Source of the DNA: Cyclaneusma minus
Lineage: Eukaryota > Ascomycota > Leotiomycetes > Marthamycetales > Marthamycetaceae
Reading direction: 5' to 3'
Assembly (NCBI GenBank): GCA_037179335.1
Contig: JAKZHN010000010.1
Coordinates: 1,123,870 to 1,187,869, forward strand
Length of the DNA: 64,000 nucleotides
Below are positions 45,120 through 55,727 of this stretch, in pieces (position 1 is the first letter of the stretch; every line of letters begins with the position of its first letter). Made by a program: the position numbers and the translations under genes. The notes below the pieces were generated by a model. The model ran no database searches. It saw only the letters and a list, made by a program, of their open reading frames with translations, and was not told where the DNA came from.

Positions 45120-46060
45120 GAAAGTCCATGTATAGAGTGAGAGGCTCGACAGAAACTAAACAGAAAACAGATTCATGTGACCCATTGAACGTGAAGCAAC
45201 CTCGAGAACAGCTCCAATGCCAAGACCAAACAGAGAATATCATCTTATGTTTAGTGTGTATGTGCAATGGGCCGGGCCGCACGGAGTCTCCTCCTGTTTG
45301 CAAGTTCAACATAACGATCACAGCCTCGGACCCGGACCCGAGCAGCATGCTGCCGTCGGCTTCGAGAGAAACTAAGAAGCAGAAAGTCAAAGAACTAGTT
45401 GGAAGAGATAACATGAAGCAACCTCGAGAACAGTTTGAATGACAAGAGCAAACGGTAGTGTGGTGTCCACAAAAGCAATAGAGCCTGGCCTTCCGGACAT
45501 GGAGTTTCCGGCTAGCCGCTAGACTAGTTCCAAATAACGATATGTCACGGCCCCCAACCCGAGCAGCACGCTGCCGTCGGCTTCGAGAGACATACGAAGC
45601 AGGCCAAAAGACTCGACGAATCCGAAGGCATCCTCGAGAGCAAACGGAGATGGTCATGCTACTGTGATGTAGGATTGTAGCGTGCACAAAATCAACGGAC
45701 ATGGCGATCCATCATCTGTTGAAGATGATAGGCAGCCCCAAGAACAGCGTTAAGAAAAGAACAGACGGAATAGAGCATGTAACGTGCATAAAACCAATGG
45801 GGCCTGGCCATCCGGATTTCCTCCAAAGCAAACGGAGAAGATTATCTCACATATAGCGTGCATGGTGATCCGTCGATGCTGATAAGCTCCCTCGTGAACA
45901 GCGTTAACGAAAGAGCAGACGGAGATCGTCTTGCAGGTAACGTGCATAAAAGCAGCCCGGCCTAGTTGCCCGGAAGCTCCTCCCGTTTACCGGTCCAAAA
46001 AGCAAGGATGGCGGCCCGAAACGGTACCTATGCTACCGTCGGCTGTGTGATATATCAGGC
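45120..46060. repeat. Degenerate tandem repeat array (periods about 221 and 157 bp)
   Basis: GAAGCAACCTCGAGAACAG occurs at 45193 and 45415 (222 bp apart), and AGCAGCAYGCTGCCGTCGG at 45341 and 45562 (221 bp apart). A second sub-family repeats GAACAGCGTTAA-type sequence at 45743 and 45898, and AACGTGCATAAAA at 45781 and 45940 (155-159 bp apart). A CTACCGTCGGCT remnant lies near 46030. The copies diverge by substitutions and small indels. A minus-strand frame through the array (CSRGCF three times) merely reflects the DNA repeat. Origin unknown. Confidence 0.65.
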
Positions 46061-46500
46061 TTGTTCGCTAGCGTGCTTCAAGCCAAACTGCAAGTGATCT
46101 ACAGAGTACATGAAGCAAGAACTCAATGGAGATTTTTGGTGGATCCTGTCTTGCACCGCGTTTTGATGTCATATCCGACTCCGAGTAGCTGCCAGACTCT
46201 TTGAAAGTGGCTAGTCTTGCTGATATTCGATGTCGTCTTCAAGTCCCTATCTCATGTTGAGACGGCGCTAGTGAACGATCATTGCTGGCTGCTGGTATTG
46301 CGTTGTTAGCGTTGCGACTTGCGCCAAGAGCCAAGGGTAGCCTCAAATCAGACCATGAGCAAAATACTGGTTCAGCAAATCATCATGAGTGATTTGAAAG
46401 ACACCAGACCATATGTATTTGCAATAGGGACTTGTTGGAAAGGACGTACAGTGGGGCGAGGAAGTCATGTGTAGCAGTGATTAGAATGGACTTTTGTTTC
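46061..46500. other. Intergenic sequence
   Basis: Between the degenerate array and the short-motif repeat near the 2EXR gene. No gene is seen. Confidence 0.4.
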
Positions 46501-46630
46501 CAGTCATTTGGGATATCTGAATCCTTCGGGATTTTCCCAATCATTCAGGATGTCCCCAAATCCTAGGACTAGGGATATTCTCAATTCGTGGGGATATTCA
46601 TAATCACTGGGAATACCCCCAAATATTGCG
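46501..46630. repeat. Short degenerate repeats of a GGGATATTC-type motif
   Basis: At least five imperfect copies of a 15-25 base unit related to GGGGATATTC or its complement (for example GGGATATCTGAATC, GGGATATTCTCAATTC, GGGGATATTCATAATC, GGGAATACCCCCAAAT) are packed in 130 bases at the 3' end of the truncated 2EXR gene. Confidence 0.55.
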
Positions 46631-47038
46631 GATGGGGCAAGCAATCGGCGGCGGTATCTCAATCTCAATCTCCTTGACTGCCGCAGCATCCGCCGTCTGT
46701 CCATCATTCGTCTGGTAACTCACTTGGTCCAACCTCCTCCCCTCTCCGTCTAGCCTCATCAGCCTTAAGGTAAACCTCTTCACTATCGGCTCGCCAAACC
46801 ACTCCCACGTCGGCTCGCCAGACATAATCCGCACCATCAGCTTGTTCCACGACTCCTCAACCGCCTTACTCCTCTCATCCACCGCCTCATCCACCGCCTT
46901 TATCAGATCGTCGGAATCTCTGTCACCAAGTGCGTTGGAGTTGGAGTTGTCGACGGGGATGACGCGGTCCTCGAGCTTGAGAGCGGCGCGCCAGATCATG
47001 TCACGAAGCTCGCGGGGGAGGTCGGAGAATGAAGGCAT
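46604..47038 (-). CDS. Truncated 2EXR (F-box-like) protein
   Basis: A single exon of 144 residues. The N-terminus PSFSDLPRELRDMIWRAALK is the 2EXR signature (LPxELRxxIW), an F-box-like motif found in large expanded families of filamentous ascomycetes, usually followed by 200 or more residues. Then come an Asp/Glu-rich linker and EPIVKRFTLRLMRLD. The protein ends abruptly (CPIRNIWGYSQ) within the short-motif repeat at 46501-46630, so the C-terminal part seems lost or replaced. It may be a broken gene or a short expressed one. The neighbouring decayed gene and repeat array suggest a region of relaxed selection. Function of 2EXR proteins is poorly known. Confidence 0.6.
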   Translation of the reverse strand: MPSFSDLPRELRDMIWRAALKLEDRVIPVDNSNSNALGDRDSDDLIKAVDEAVDERSKAVEESWNKLMVRIMSGEPTWEWFGEPIVKRFTLRLMRLDGEGRRLDQVSYQTNDGQTADAAAVKEIEIEIPPPIACPIRNIWGYSQ

Positions 47039-48039
47039 GCTTCAATGTTGTAGCTGTAGACTAGCCGTTGTTGCTGTTGGGCGAACAAGCTCGAGTTGCC
47101 TGATTGGAAACTCACAGCTGGAGATTGAAGCAACAGCCCAAGCTTTGGAAATCTTATAGCGGCGGTCTACTAGAGCAGGGGGCCTTTCAGACCGATGTTG
47201 GCAGCTTTGCACGATGGTCACGGGACTTCGTGTCATCAATTTGTCAAAGCGGGGCAAGACGCGGCAAGGGAGTGTTTGCTGTGAAAAGCAATCACCTTTC
47301 ATATTCTCCTGTTTTTTTTCTTCTTCACCGCTCCTCAAACACCATCCGCATGTTGTGTGCAAAGACTTCTTACGATTGTTGAATAGCCTTTGCTATTGCC
47401 TACCGATATCTTCAAGAGTCCTGCCGCTAAGCAGGCAGATGCGAGCCTGCCCTCCCGAGGGGTCGAACCTAATCATTGGACGTTCAGTAACAAGAAGAGA
47501 GCGCCGATCTGCGTCTTCTGCCCGCCCTGCTTTGCCTCTCTCCATCCAATCCGCATCTTGGTCCGTCACCATTCTTTGCACGCCATCTAATCACAGCTTC
47601 TCCAGACCACTGTCCATCAATCTCTGTCGCTTTGGCAAACCACGCACTGTTGATCTTGCTTCACCCCACCCAAACCTTCCTGTTTGTCAACTCCAGTCCC
47701 TGTCAATCGGCTGTACAAGTGACTGGAAGCTAACCATCTCAAACTGTATCGGGTAAGCACCATTGTTTCTGTACATATATATACGCTGTGACCACAGGCT
47801 CATTGCTCTTTAGACTACAAGGCCACTCTCCTTCAATCTCGATACCTCAGACTTCCCCTATCATCAACCCCAATCAACCACCATCCGACCTTCCCAATCC
47901 CCCTCAGTCCTGTCGAGCGACATCTTGATTCTCAACCGTCCGACACTCCCTCACCGTCTCAATTTCTTCTCATCTTTACAAAACTCTGTCGTTTCTGGCT
48001 TGACACTTCAGCTCAATTTGAACTTGTCGATCAAGAAAT
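47039..48039 (+). promoter_or_regulatory. Promoter and leader of the Argonaute gene
   Basis: The region between the divergent 2EXR and Argonaute starts. The last 450 bases are C/T-rich. A possible 45-nt leader intron is at 47753-47797 (GTAAGC ... CCACAG). A B-box-like element near 47458-47470 was considered and rejected as a tRNA. Confidence 0.4.
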
Positions 48040-51000
48040 ATGTCTGGTAACCCCCGAGGCAACGCCCGAGGAGGCCGGGGTGGCGGTGGCAGAGGTGGCG
48101 GCGGTGGAGGCCGTGGAGACTTCCAGGGCGGTCGTGGGGGTGGTGCTCCCCGTGGAGGAGGAGGCTATGCACCCCGTGGAGACTTCCAGGGCGGCGGCCG
48201 TGGTGGAGGAGGACACCCGCCTCGAGGGAACTTCCAGGGTGGTCGCGGATATGGCGGCGGCATCGCTATCTTTGAGTAAGTCTCGACCTCTTCATCTTTC
48301 TCGGGTCCGAAGAAATTGCGTATTTTGACTGCTTCACTTGCTTACATCTACTGCCTGTAGGGGATCCCCAGTCGCAGTCAGCCAAGATGTCACCAGCCTC
48401 GAGAACAAATATGACCAGGCCTTGAACTCTGGAGAGGACCTGGGCATGTCTGCCCTCAGTCTCGGCCCTCTCCTGCCGAGGAGACCGGGGTTTGGTACCC
48501 AGGGCACACCAGTTACGCTCAGGAGCAATTACTTCGAGCTCAGCTACAAAGGTCCACCCACATTGTACAGCTACGATGTCCAGGTGGCAGTAGTCGGGAG
48601 CACGAAAGCTCTGACCGGACGGAGGCTGAAGCGTGCCTTCGAGTTGTTCTTGGACTCCATCGATGGTGGAGGCGTTGCCACGGACTTCAGGGCCATCTTG
48701 ATCGCCAATCGAAAATTCGAACTCCCTGGGAACGAGGGTGCTGTGAGGGGTCAGAAGGTTGTCATCAGCTACCGAGGCGACGGCGAGGATGAAGCGAGAG
48801 AAGGGGCTCCACAGGTGCAGTTCCTGCTCACTCCAACTGTCACCCTCGAGGTTTCGAACCTCATGGACAGTCTTTGCACCGCCGGAATCGGCCAAAACAC
48901 CCAGAAGTCGGAAACCCTCCAGGCCCTGAACATCATCTTGGGCCAACAGCCCTTCCTGAACCCCGACACCGAGTCGATCGGCCGCGATCGATTCTTCTCG
49001 ATTAAGACTGGAGCACCCGGTACCCCAGGCTTGACGGAAGCGTGGAACCTTGGCTTTTCGAACGTCATCGTCGCCCTCCGGGGCTATTTCAAGAGTGCTC
49101 GACCGGCAACCGGCAGGTTGCTTCTTAACACCAATGTCACACACTCTGCCTTCTATGCTCCCATTCCGCTTCAGGATATGATGTTTAATGTCCGAAACAT
49201 GAGCGGCCCTTCGTGGTTGAGTCGGATCAAGAAGCTCCGGGTCAAGACCACCCATCTCAAGGTCCGGAAGAATAAAGCTGGGCGCGAGAATCTGCACGTC
49301 AAGACTGTCTATGATGTGGCGCGCAAGACCGATGGAAGCAAATTGGAACATCCGCCAAAAGTCAAAGCTAACGAAGCTGGGCCCAAAGATGTTCAGTTTT
49401 GGCTCGAAGAGAAGAAGGTCTACATTAGCGTTTGGGACTATTTCACCCAGAGTATGTTGTGACTGCTTCATCCACACTGTGCATTCTGCTAACTTTGCTC
49501 TAGACTATCCCGGAGTCAAGATGCACGAGAAGATGCCCGTCGTCAATGTCGGCAATAGCGAGCGCCCGTCATACCTTCCCCCAGCAGTTTGTGTTGTTCT
49601 CCCTGGCCAGCCATGGAAGCGCAAGCTTAACGGGAAAGAGACCGACGACATGCTTAGGAACGCCGCTCGTGCTCCCGCGCTCAACGCAGCGTCGATCTAT
49701 AACGACTCGAAAGCCGTCTTGGGGTTCACTCCTGAGAATAAACTCCTGGTAAGTCTTTGTTCGATGGATCTCGTGAACTCAAGTCTGACAGGTTACAGAC
49801 TCAATTCGGTATCTCGGTCAGCAAGGATCTTGTCTGTGTCCCTGGTCGAGTCTTAACCGCTCCGGCTATTATGTACGCCGGTCAAAGAACCGTGACGGTC
49901 GAGAAAGGATCTTGGAACCTCCGAGATACACCATTCAGGATTGGCGGTAGCATCACTAACTGGACGTATCTCGACCTACGTATGCAGGGAAAGCATTATA
50001 ACTATACTCCACAGCGAGTAGACAACGCCTTGAAAGAATTCGCCACTATGATCACAAAATCTGGAATCCGTGGCTTTTCCAAGGCTCCCCTCAAGGTCTA
50101 CACGACTCCCGTCCTCCTGCAACAGGGTACTTGGCCGGAAACCCTCAGGGCTGCTTTTGAGAGGATAAAGCAGATGCCGCAGAAGCCAACTTTCGTCTTG
50201 GTCCTCCTTCCTAGCCTCGATGCGTTCATCTACAACACGGTCAAACGGTTGGGCGATGTCACCTTCGGTCTCCACACAGTCGGTGTTCAGGGCGACAAGT
50301 TCACAGCAATGAACAGAAAGACCGGCCAACCTGATACATACCCCGATGGAAGGGATAAGTTCAGCCCGCAATACTTTGCCAACGTGTCGATGAAGTGGAA
50401 CTTGAAAGCAGGTGGGCTCAACCACATTGTTTCGGATGCGAAGCTGGGTATCATTGCCCAGGGAAAGACCATGTTGGTGGGTATTGACGTCACGCACCCG
50501 TCCCCAGGTTCCAAAACGGGTGCTCCCAGTGTTGCTGCCGTTGTGGCGAGCATTGACAAATTCGTCTGTCAATATCCTGCAGCCATTAACATCCAGGAGG
50601 GCCGCGTTGAAGAGGTTGGAAAGCTTGGCGACATGATGAAGTCAAGATTGCAGCTTTGGAGAAAGCACAACATGGATCATCTGCCTGAGAACATCATTGT
50701 CTACCGCGATGGAGTATCGGAAGGACAGTACCAGATGGTCATCGACAAGGAACTGCCCCAGATCCGGTCCGCATGTGAAGCCTTGTACGGGCCTAAGAAA
50801 GGTCCCAAGATCTCGATCATCATTGTCGGCAAGCGCCACCACACGCGCTTCTACCCAACCTCCAAGAACGACGCCGATCAAACTGAAGGCAACTGCAAGG
50901 AGGGCACCATCGTCGACCGCGGCGTCACCGAAGCCCGCAACTGGGACTTCTTCCTGCAGGCACACCACTGCCTGAAAGGCACTGCTCGCCCCGCCCACTA

Positions 51001-51316
51001 CTACGTTGTCCTGGACGAGATCTTCTCAAAGATGAAGCCTACGGGCAACCAGAAGAACTCGGCCGATATCCTCGAGGACTTGACTCACAACCTCTGCCAT
51101 CTGTTCGGCCGAGCCACCAAGGCAGTCAGCGTGTGCCCACCGGCCTACTACGCTGACTTGGTCTGCGAGCGCGCTCGCTGCTATCTGAGCGGTTGGTACG
51201 ACCCAGCTAACAGTGACGATGGAGCATCTGTCGCCAGTGGAGCGACCAACATTGGTCCATCGGCTGATGAAGTGAGGATTCACGCAAACTTGGCGAACTC
51301 GATGTTCTACATCTGA
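48040..51316 (+). CDS. Argonaute (QDE-2-type) RNA-guided slicer
   Basis: Exons 48040-48275, 48361-49451, 49504-49748 and 49799-51316 (introns 85, 52 and 50 nt) give 1029 residues. A Gly/Arg-rich RGG tail (residues 1-75, with GDFQGG repeats) precedes the N domain (from NYFELSYKGPPTLYSYDV), linker 1 (RLLLNTNVTHSAFY), PAZ (to EHPPKVK), linker 2 (VWDYFTQNYPGVK), MID (TFVLVLLPSLDAFIYNTVKR) and PIWI. The catalytic tetrad is complete: D754 (GIDVTHPSP), probable finger E795, D828 (YRDGVSEGQ) and H924 (AHYYVV). It ends with FYI after a short Ser/Asp-rich loop. In Neurospora, QDE-2 binds small RNAs and passenger strands are cleaved in quelling. Slicer activity is therefore expected. It lies between repeat-rich, decayed DNA on both sides. 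Confidence 0.97.
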
Positions 51317-51910
51317 GCGGGCGAACATTGGCATATGATCTGTCACTTTTGGGTCTACGATCTCACGATGTGGAGTCTTTGTTGGCTTGAGATGACAGTA
51401 TGACCTACAGCATGTTTTTCCTAGCGTTCATTTGTATCTTAGCTACCAACTTTTCCCTTAAGCATGTATCAGAATGATGATAGAGACGACGGATAGAGTA
51501 GCTACTAGCAGAATATCAATTACTTAACGAGATTGATTTCATGAGATTGATGACCAACTGTTGGTGTGACACCTTTGGTGAATGAATTACTTGTTGTGAT
51601 GATCGTGATGATCGTGATGGTGTGATTTGGGAGTGACAAGAAACATGTGCCCAGCAAGCAGCTCGAATGTTGCTGAAGAAGTGAGAAAAAAGAAATGGTC
51701 AACAGTGTGATCGAACCCGAATCGCCTGACCTGGTTTACAGAATGCAGGTTTTCAAGGGCCAAATGATCGATTGAATCTTTAAGCTTGACCCTCACACTG
51801 TGACATTATTAATGCTGACTATTGATGAAGATTGAATCTGTGAGTTGGTATGAACTCACTATGGAGTGACTCGATGACATTTTCTTCTGCTGCCTATGAG
51901 GTGATGTGAA
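51317..51910. other. 3' flank of Argonaute gene
   Basis: No gene seen. An inverted repeat (ACAGTGTGA/TCACACTGT, about 51705-51806) encloses a B-box-like GGTTCGATCAC on the minus strand; this tRNA-like structure is discussed as a finding. Confidence 0.4.
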
Positions 51911-51921
51911 TGGAAGGAATC

Positions 51922-52421
51922 AGAGTATGGGAAACTTATTTCTATCTAACTTAACTTGAGATAATATCTCAAGAAATTATCTATTTTAAATGGATTGAGA
52001 TAAAGTTAAACTTATATAGTAATTGAAATAATTGAGATAGAGATTTAGGGGTAAAGGGGTGAATATTTTTACCTATATTTTTAATAAAAAAATACTTTAA
52101 AAACCCCTAAATTAAAAACAAAATTCGGTTTTCGATTTTTATCCTAGCAAATTTTGAAAATTCAATGCTAGAAATTAATTAATAATAATTAAATAAGCAT
52201 ATTATTTGCCTATATTTTTAGCTGAAATATACAAAATATATAAATATTAAAAAAATATAAAAATATAATAATAAAAAAGTTAATTTATAGCGGAATTTAT
52301 AATTATCTTGAGATATTTGAGATAATTAGATATTTGATTATAATATATCTCATTTTTAATAAGTTTAAATATTATCTATCTCAAAGTCCTTAAGATATGA
52401 GTTTTTGAGTTACCCAAACCC
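51922..52421. mobile_element. 500-bp AT-rich MITE with 11-bp target-site duplication
   Basis: The direct repeat TGGAAGGAATC flanks the block exactly (51911-51921 and 52422-52432). The element ends are imperfect inverted repeats: left GAGTATGGGAAACTTA against right (inverted) GGGTTTGGGTAACTCA, and further in both arms reach TTGAGATA. The interior is strongly AT-rich, with an inner inverted repeat TTTAGGGGT/ACCCCTAAA. There is no coding capacity. A 9-11 bp duplication is typical of Mutator-like (MULE) transposition. The base composition differs sharply from both neighbours, and could also reflect repeat-induced point mutation. Confidence 0.8.
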
Positions 52422-52432
52422 TGGAAGGAATC

Positions 52433-53447
52433 GTTGCTGGCTTCCGGACGGGTAGCAGGTTCTGTCAATCTGATTCTTGGGATTTGAATAAGGGGGTCCA
52501 GGGGCCAGCCAGAACCTCTCGGCCACCTCAATCATGAAGAGCAAAGTATCATGTGGAATGATCCTGGCCTTCGAGATCTTTTGTGACTGACTTGGCTATG
52601 TGTATCTGCAACGAATCAAGGATGTGTGATTTGAGTGAACCCCTATGATGATCCTAGATTCCTAGGAGTAGGCTGTAAGAATGGAATCTATATCATATAT
52701 GGCTCAGTGAAGCTACCAAAAACGCTTACGGCAGTCTATGATTCAACACACACACAGACTCCAAAAATTCTCTTCCACGCGCTCTTCATTCCTCATGTCT
52801 CATACTGCAAAAACATGTGGCTAATATCTACAGCAGAAGCATACACAGAGCTAACACAATCCAAGCTCGCACCACCACATCGAACTTTTCGAATCGTCTC
52901 GTCATAAAAATCTTTTTTCCAAATGCGCCATTTGCCCGAAACTCCGCAAACTCCGCGCGCCGCTCCTCCCGCTGAATGTGCATTGAAGGCTATAAGAAGA
53001 GACTTTGCTGAAGCCCAGACAACGCAGACAGATGACCACAACACAGAACGCCCGCTATGCAGACCAGTTGAAGGCTTCAACGCTAGGAACGCCGGAAATG
53101 CGTGCACGTCTCGACAGTCCATGTTTCTGTACATTCTGTTTCTCAAGTCGCATCCGCAACTGCCAGAAATAGAGCGTCAGTCTATGCAGAGGCGAAGTGG
53201 AGCTGAGCAAGAAACTCACTTGGAGATGCTGGAAGGACGGTCGTATGAGGAGGTCTGTTCGTATCATTCATTCGAACATCGACATCGACCCGACTTGACT
53301 CTTTTCATGTCCATCGTGCACCACATCGACAACCGGTCGCAGCCTTCTTGCTCACCAACTACCTCCCCATTATACCCTGCCTCCCTTGAACCAGCCATCA
53401 GTCGTCGGCTATCAGCTCATCAGCCCATTTCATTTACCGTCCATTCA
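52433..53447. other. Intergenic sequence
   Basis: An open frame of 212 codons (52923-53561) overlaps the 3' end of the centrin gene and has no domain. No gene is supported. Confidence 0.4.
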
Positions 53448-54718
53448 TCAACTGAACCCCACGCAGGCCTCGAATTCGTCAAAATTCACGCCGCCTTTGC
53501 CATCCAGGTCGAATTCCTCTATCATCCCCACTATCTCCTCTTCCTCCAGGCTATCCCCTAGTATCTGACTGACGCGTCTCATATCCTCTACCGTGATGAT
53601 CCCCTTGCCCCCCTGATCAAACAAATCAAAAGCTTTTTTCAACTCCTCATACGGATCCCTACTCAGCGTCAATTCCGCCGCAATCTCAGCAAAAGCATGT
53701 GCCGGCATTAACAATTTCGGTATTGGACAGGGTATCGGCGGTCTTTGGGGCGGTGCGTTTCGGGACGTTGGGCGATTATTTTGTTTGTTTTTTGGATTGG
53801 AAGGGCCTGGTTGATTTTGATTTTGATTTTGATTTGGAGGTAAAGGGTAGAATTTGTAGTGCAGGTGGTGGTCGGGATGCGCGGGGTTGGAGGGTGGAGG
53901 CCAGTTTGGGGGAGGCACGCCGTGGGATTTCATCCAGGAGGTGATTTGTTTGCGGTCGGTGTCGAAACCGAGGGCTTTGAGGGCGATTTTGAATTCGTGC
54001 CAGTCGAGGTAGGTGTCGTGGTTTGCGTCGAAGACGTTGAACTGTGCGTAGGAACAAAATTCGTTAGCTGTGTGATTTTTGTGAAGCAAAGGCAGGCGCG
54101 TATCGAGCTTCTAGATAGACGTGACATTGGAGATGAGTTGAAAATCTTGGAAGGCAAAAAACGTACTGCGTCTGTGATTTCATCTCGTTGTTCCTCTACC
54201 AATTGATCGAAGAATGATAAAATCCCTTCTTCACCCCCCTCGCCCCCCAATGGCTGCTGCATCCCCGCCTGGAAAGCATCTTCCCCCAGTCCCTGACCTC
54301 CCGGCTGTTGTATTCCTCCTTGGTAGCTCTGCGGCCCTTTCTGCTGCTGCTGCTGCCCAACCCCCGGACCTCTAGCATGCCCTCCTCCGTGACTCTGCGC
54401 ATACACCGGCACCGTTTTCTGGTAATTCTGATACCCATCATTCCCCTTCAGCGGCCCTCCTTGCGATTGCTGCAACTGTGGCATAGCATGCTGGTTCTGC
54501 GAACGCTGGAACTGCAGCTGCGATTGTTTTAGCTGCGATTGCTTGACATCGGTGAGCAGCGCGCGTTGGTCGAGAAAGCGTGTGGAGCGCGTGCTTTGGG
54601 GGACGGCCATGCCTCCCTCGGCGAGGTGGTGCTTTTCGCGGGCAGGTTCGCGGTGCGAGCGCGAGAAGTTGGGGCGTGGAGGCTGCTGGGGATGGGCGGC
54701 GGGCGCGCCGGATGCCAT
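53448..54718 (-). CDS. Centrin/Cdc31-like EF-hand protein with Q-rich N-terminal extension
   Basis: Minus-strand exons 54718-54167 and 54041-53448 (intron 125 nt, GTACGT, branch GCTAACG, CACAG) give 381 residues. The spliced join reads EEQRDEITDA-FNVFDANHD, the start of centrin EF-hand 1. EF1 (D189 to E200: DANHDTYLDWHE) has a full set of calcium ligands. EF3 (DQGGKGIITVED) and EF4 (DLDGKGGVNFDE) lack some ligands. The core HEFKIALKALGFD, PAHAFAEIAAELTLSRDPYEE, and FDLFDQGGKGIITVEDMRRV is typical of fungal Cdc31, which acts in spindle-pole-body duplication and in the TREX-2 mRNA export complex. Residues 1-180 are Gln/Gly-rich and an Asn/Gln/Pro insert separates the lobes, making it about twice the usual 170-200 residues. 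Start MASGAPAAHPQQ was chosen over the upstream in-frame methionine at 54814. Confidence 0.92.
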
Positions 54719-55727
54719 TGAAAGGAGGATGCAGAGCGCGTGGTGGAGCGCGTGGTGGAGGAGCGCGGGGGTGGTGGGTGGATGGGAGCGAGCGTGTGGT
54801 GCTATCAGGAGCATGGGGATGGTTCGGGGAGCAATATTGGTGCTGCGCGATCAATAGTATGCCGATGGTGGATATGAGGGCGCGAGAAAAAGGTGAGGGA
54901 GACGCGACGGGTGAGGATGGGCTTCTCGCGTGCCATTCGCTGTGTTGTTGTTGCTGCGACGGAGCTTTGGAGGAGTCGACGCTGGACTACTGCAGTCGCG
55001 ACCTTGGCACAGTCTTTCCCCCAAACATGAAGACACAGACTGGGATGGTCGACGTCGGCGCCTCGTGTTGAGACTTCAGAAGACGCGCTGATTGGATTTC
55101 TGGGTTTTACGAGCTATGGGGCATATCTGCTCCAGCGGCAGTCATAGCAGGTCTGGTGACTTGGTACAGGACATAGTAGCCGGCCACTAAAGATGTGTAT
55201 TTCTCTAGGTAGCAATGGTAAATCTGCCTTGCCAGAGTCATAGTGATATAGAGCAGTGTAGATGGGATAGACACAGTCATTTTCCAGCCTTCAGCGTCAT
55301 GCAGTTTCAAAAAAGGACTTGAAAGACGAATAAAAGGCTGCCATTCGCAGAGGAACTCCTGGCCAGAGCGGCACATAGGCGGGCAGCCTGGCGCCTAAAC
55401 GAGTTAGCGAGCCACGTGATTAGGCCGGAAATCCGACCTTTGAGAACGTCGCGCCTTGTCAAGCTCTAAGCTCCCCTGCCGCGATCCCATAAATTTCAAG
55501 CGACGGCACCCAACTGCCAGAGCGCATACAGCTACAGCAACCTCTCCGCCGGGAGAACACTGATGTCGTCGAACTTGCGCCAGGCACTCTGATGCTCCTG
55601 CTGTGATCGCATCCCACGCCCCAGCTTTCAACTTTTCCCGCGCCTCGACTGCCTCTCCCAGCAACCACTGCAGCGCGCCCAGCGCATCTTCAATTCCACA
55701 CCTCGAGTCCTCATTCCATCGCCCACC
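54719..55727. promoter_or_regulatory. Divergent promoter region between centrin and Nup98-96 genes
   Basis: About 1 kb separating the two outward-facing starts. It contains no supported gene. The part nearest the Nup gene is C-rich and pyrimidine-biased, as for a fungal leader. Confidence 0.4.

Noticed and set aside
44914..45702. 262-codon minus-strand frame with three CSRGCF/L units
   Set aside because: The periodicity comes from the DNA repeat array, the frame overlaps the first exon of another gene, and no domain is visible.
47440..47530. B-box-like GGTTCGACCCC on the minus strand
   Set aside because: No D-arm or acceptor pairing at a proper distance.
53930..54814. Upstream methionine for the centrin gene at 54814
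   Set aside because: The 32 extra residues are His/Leu/Pro-rich, and the downstream MASGAPAA start is more likely.
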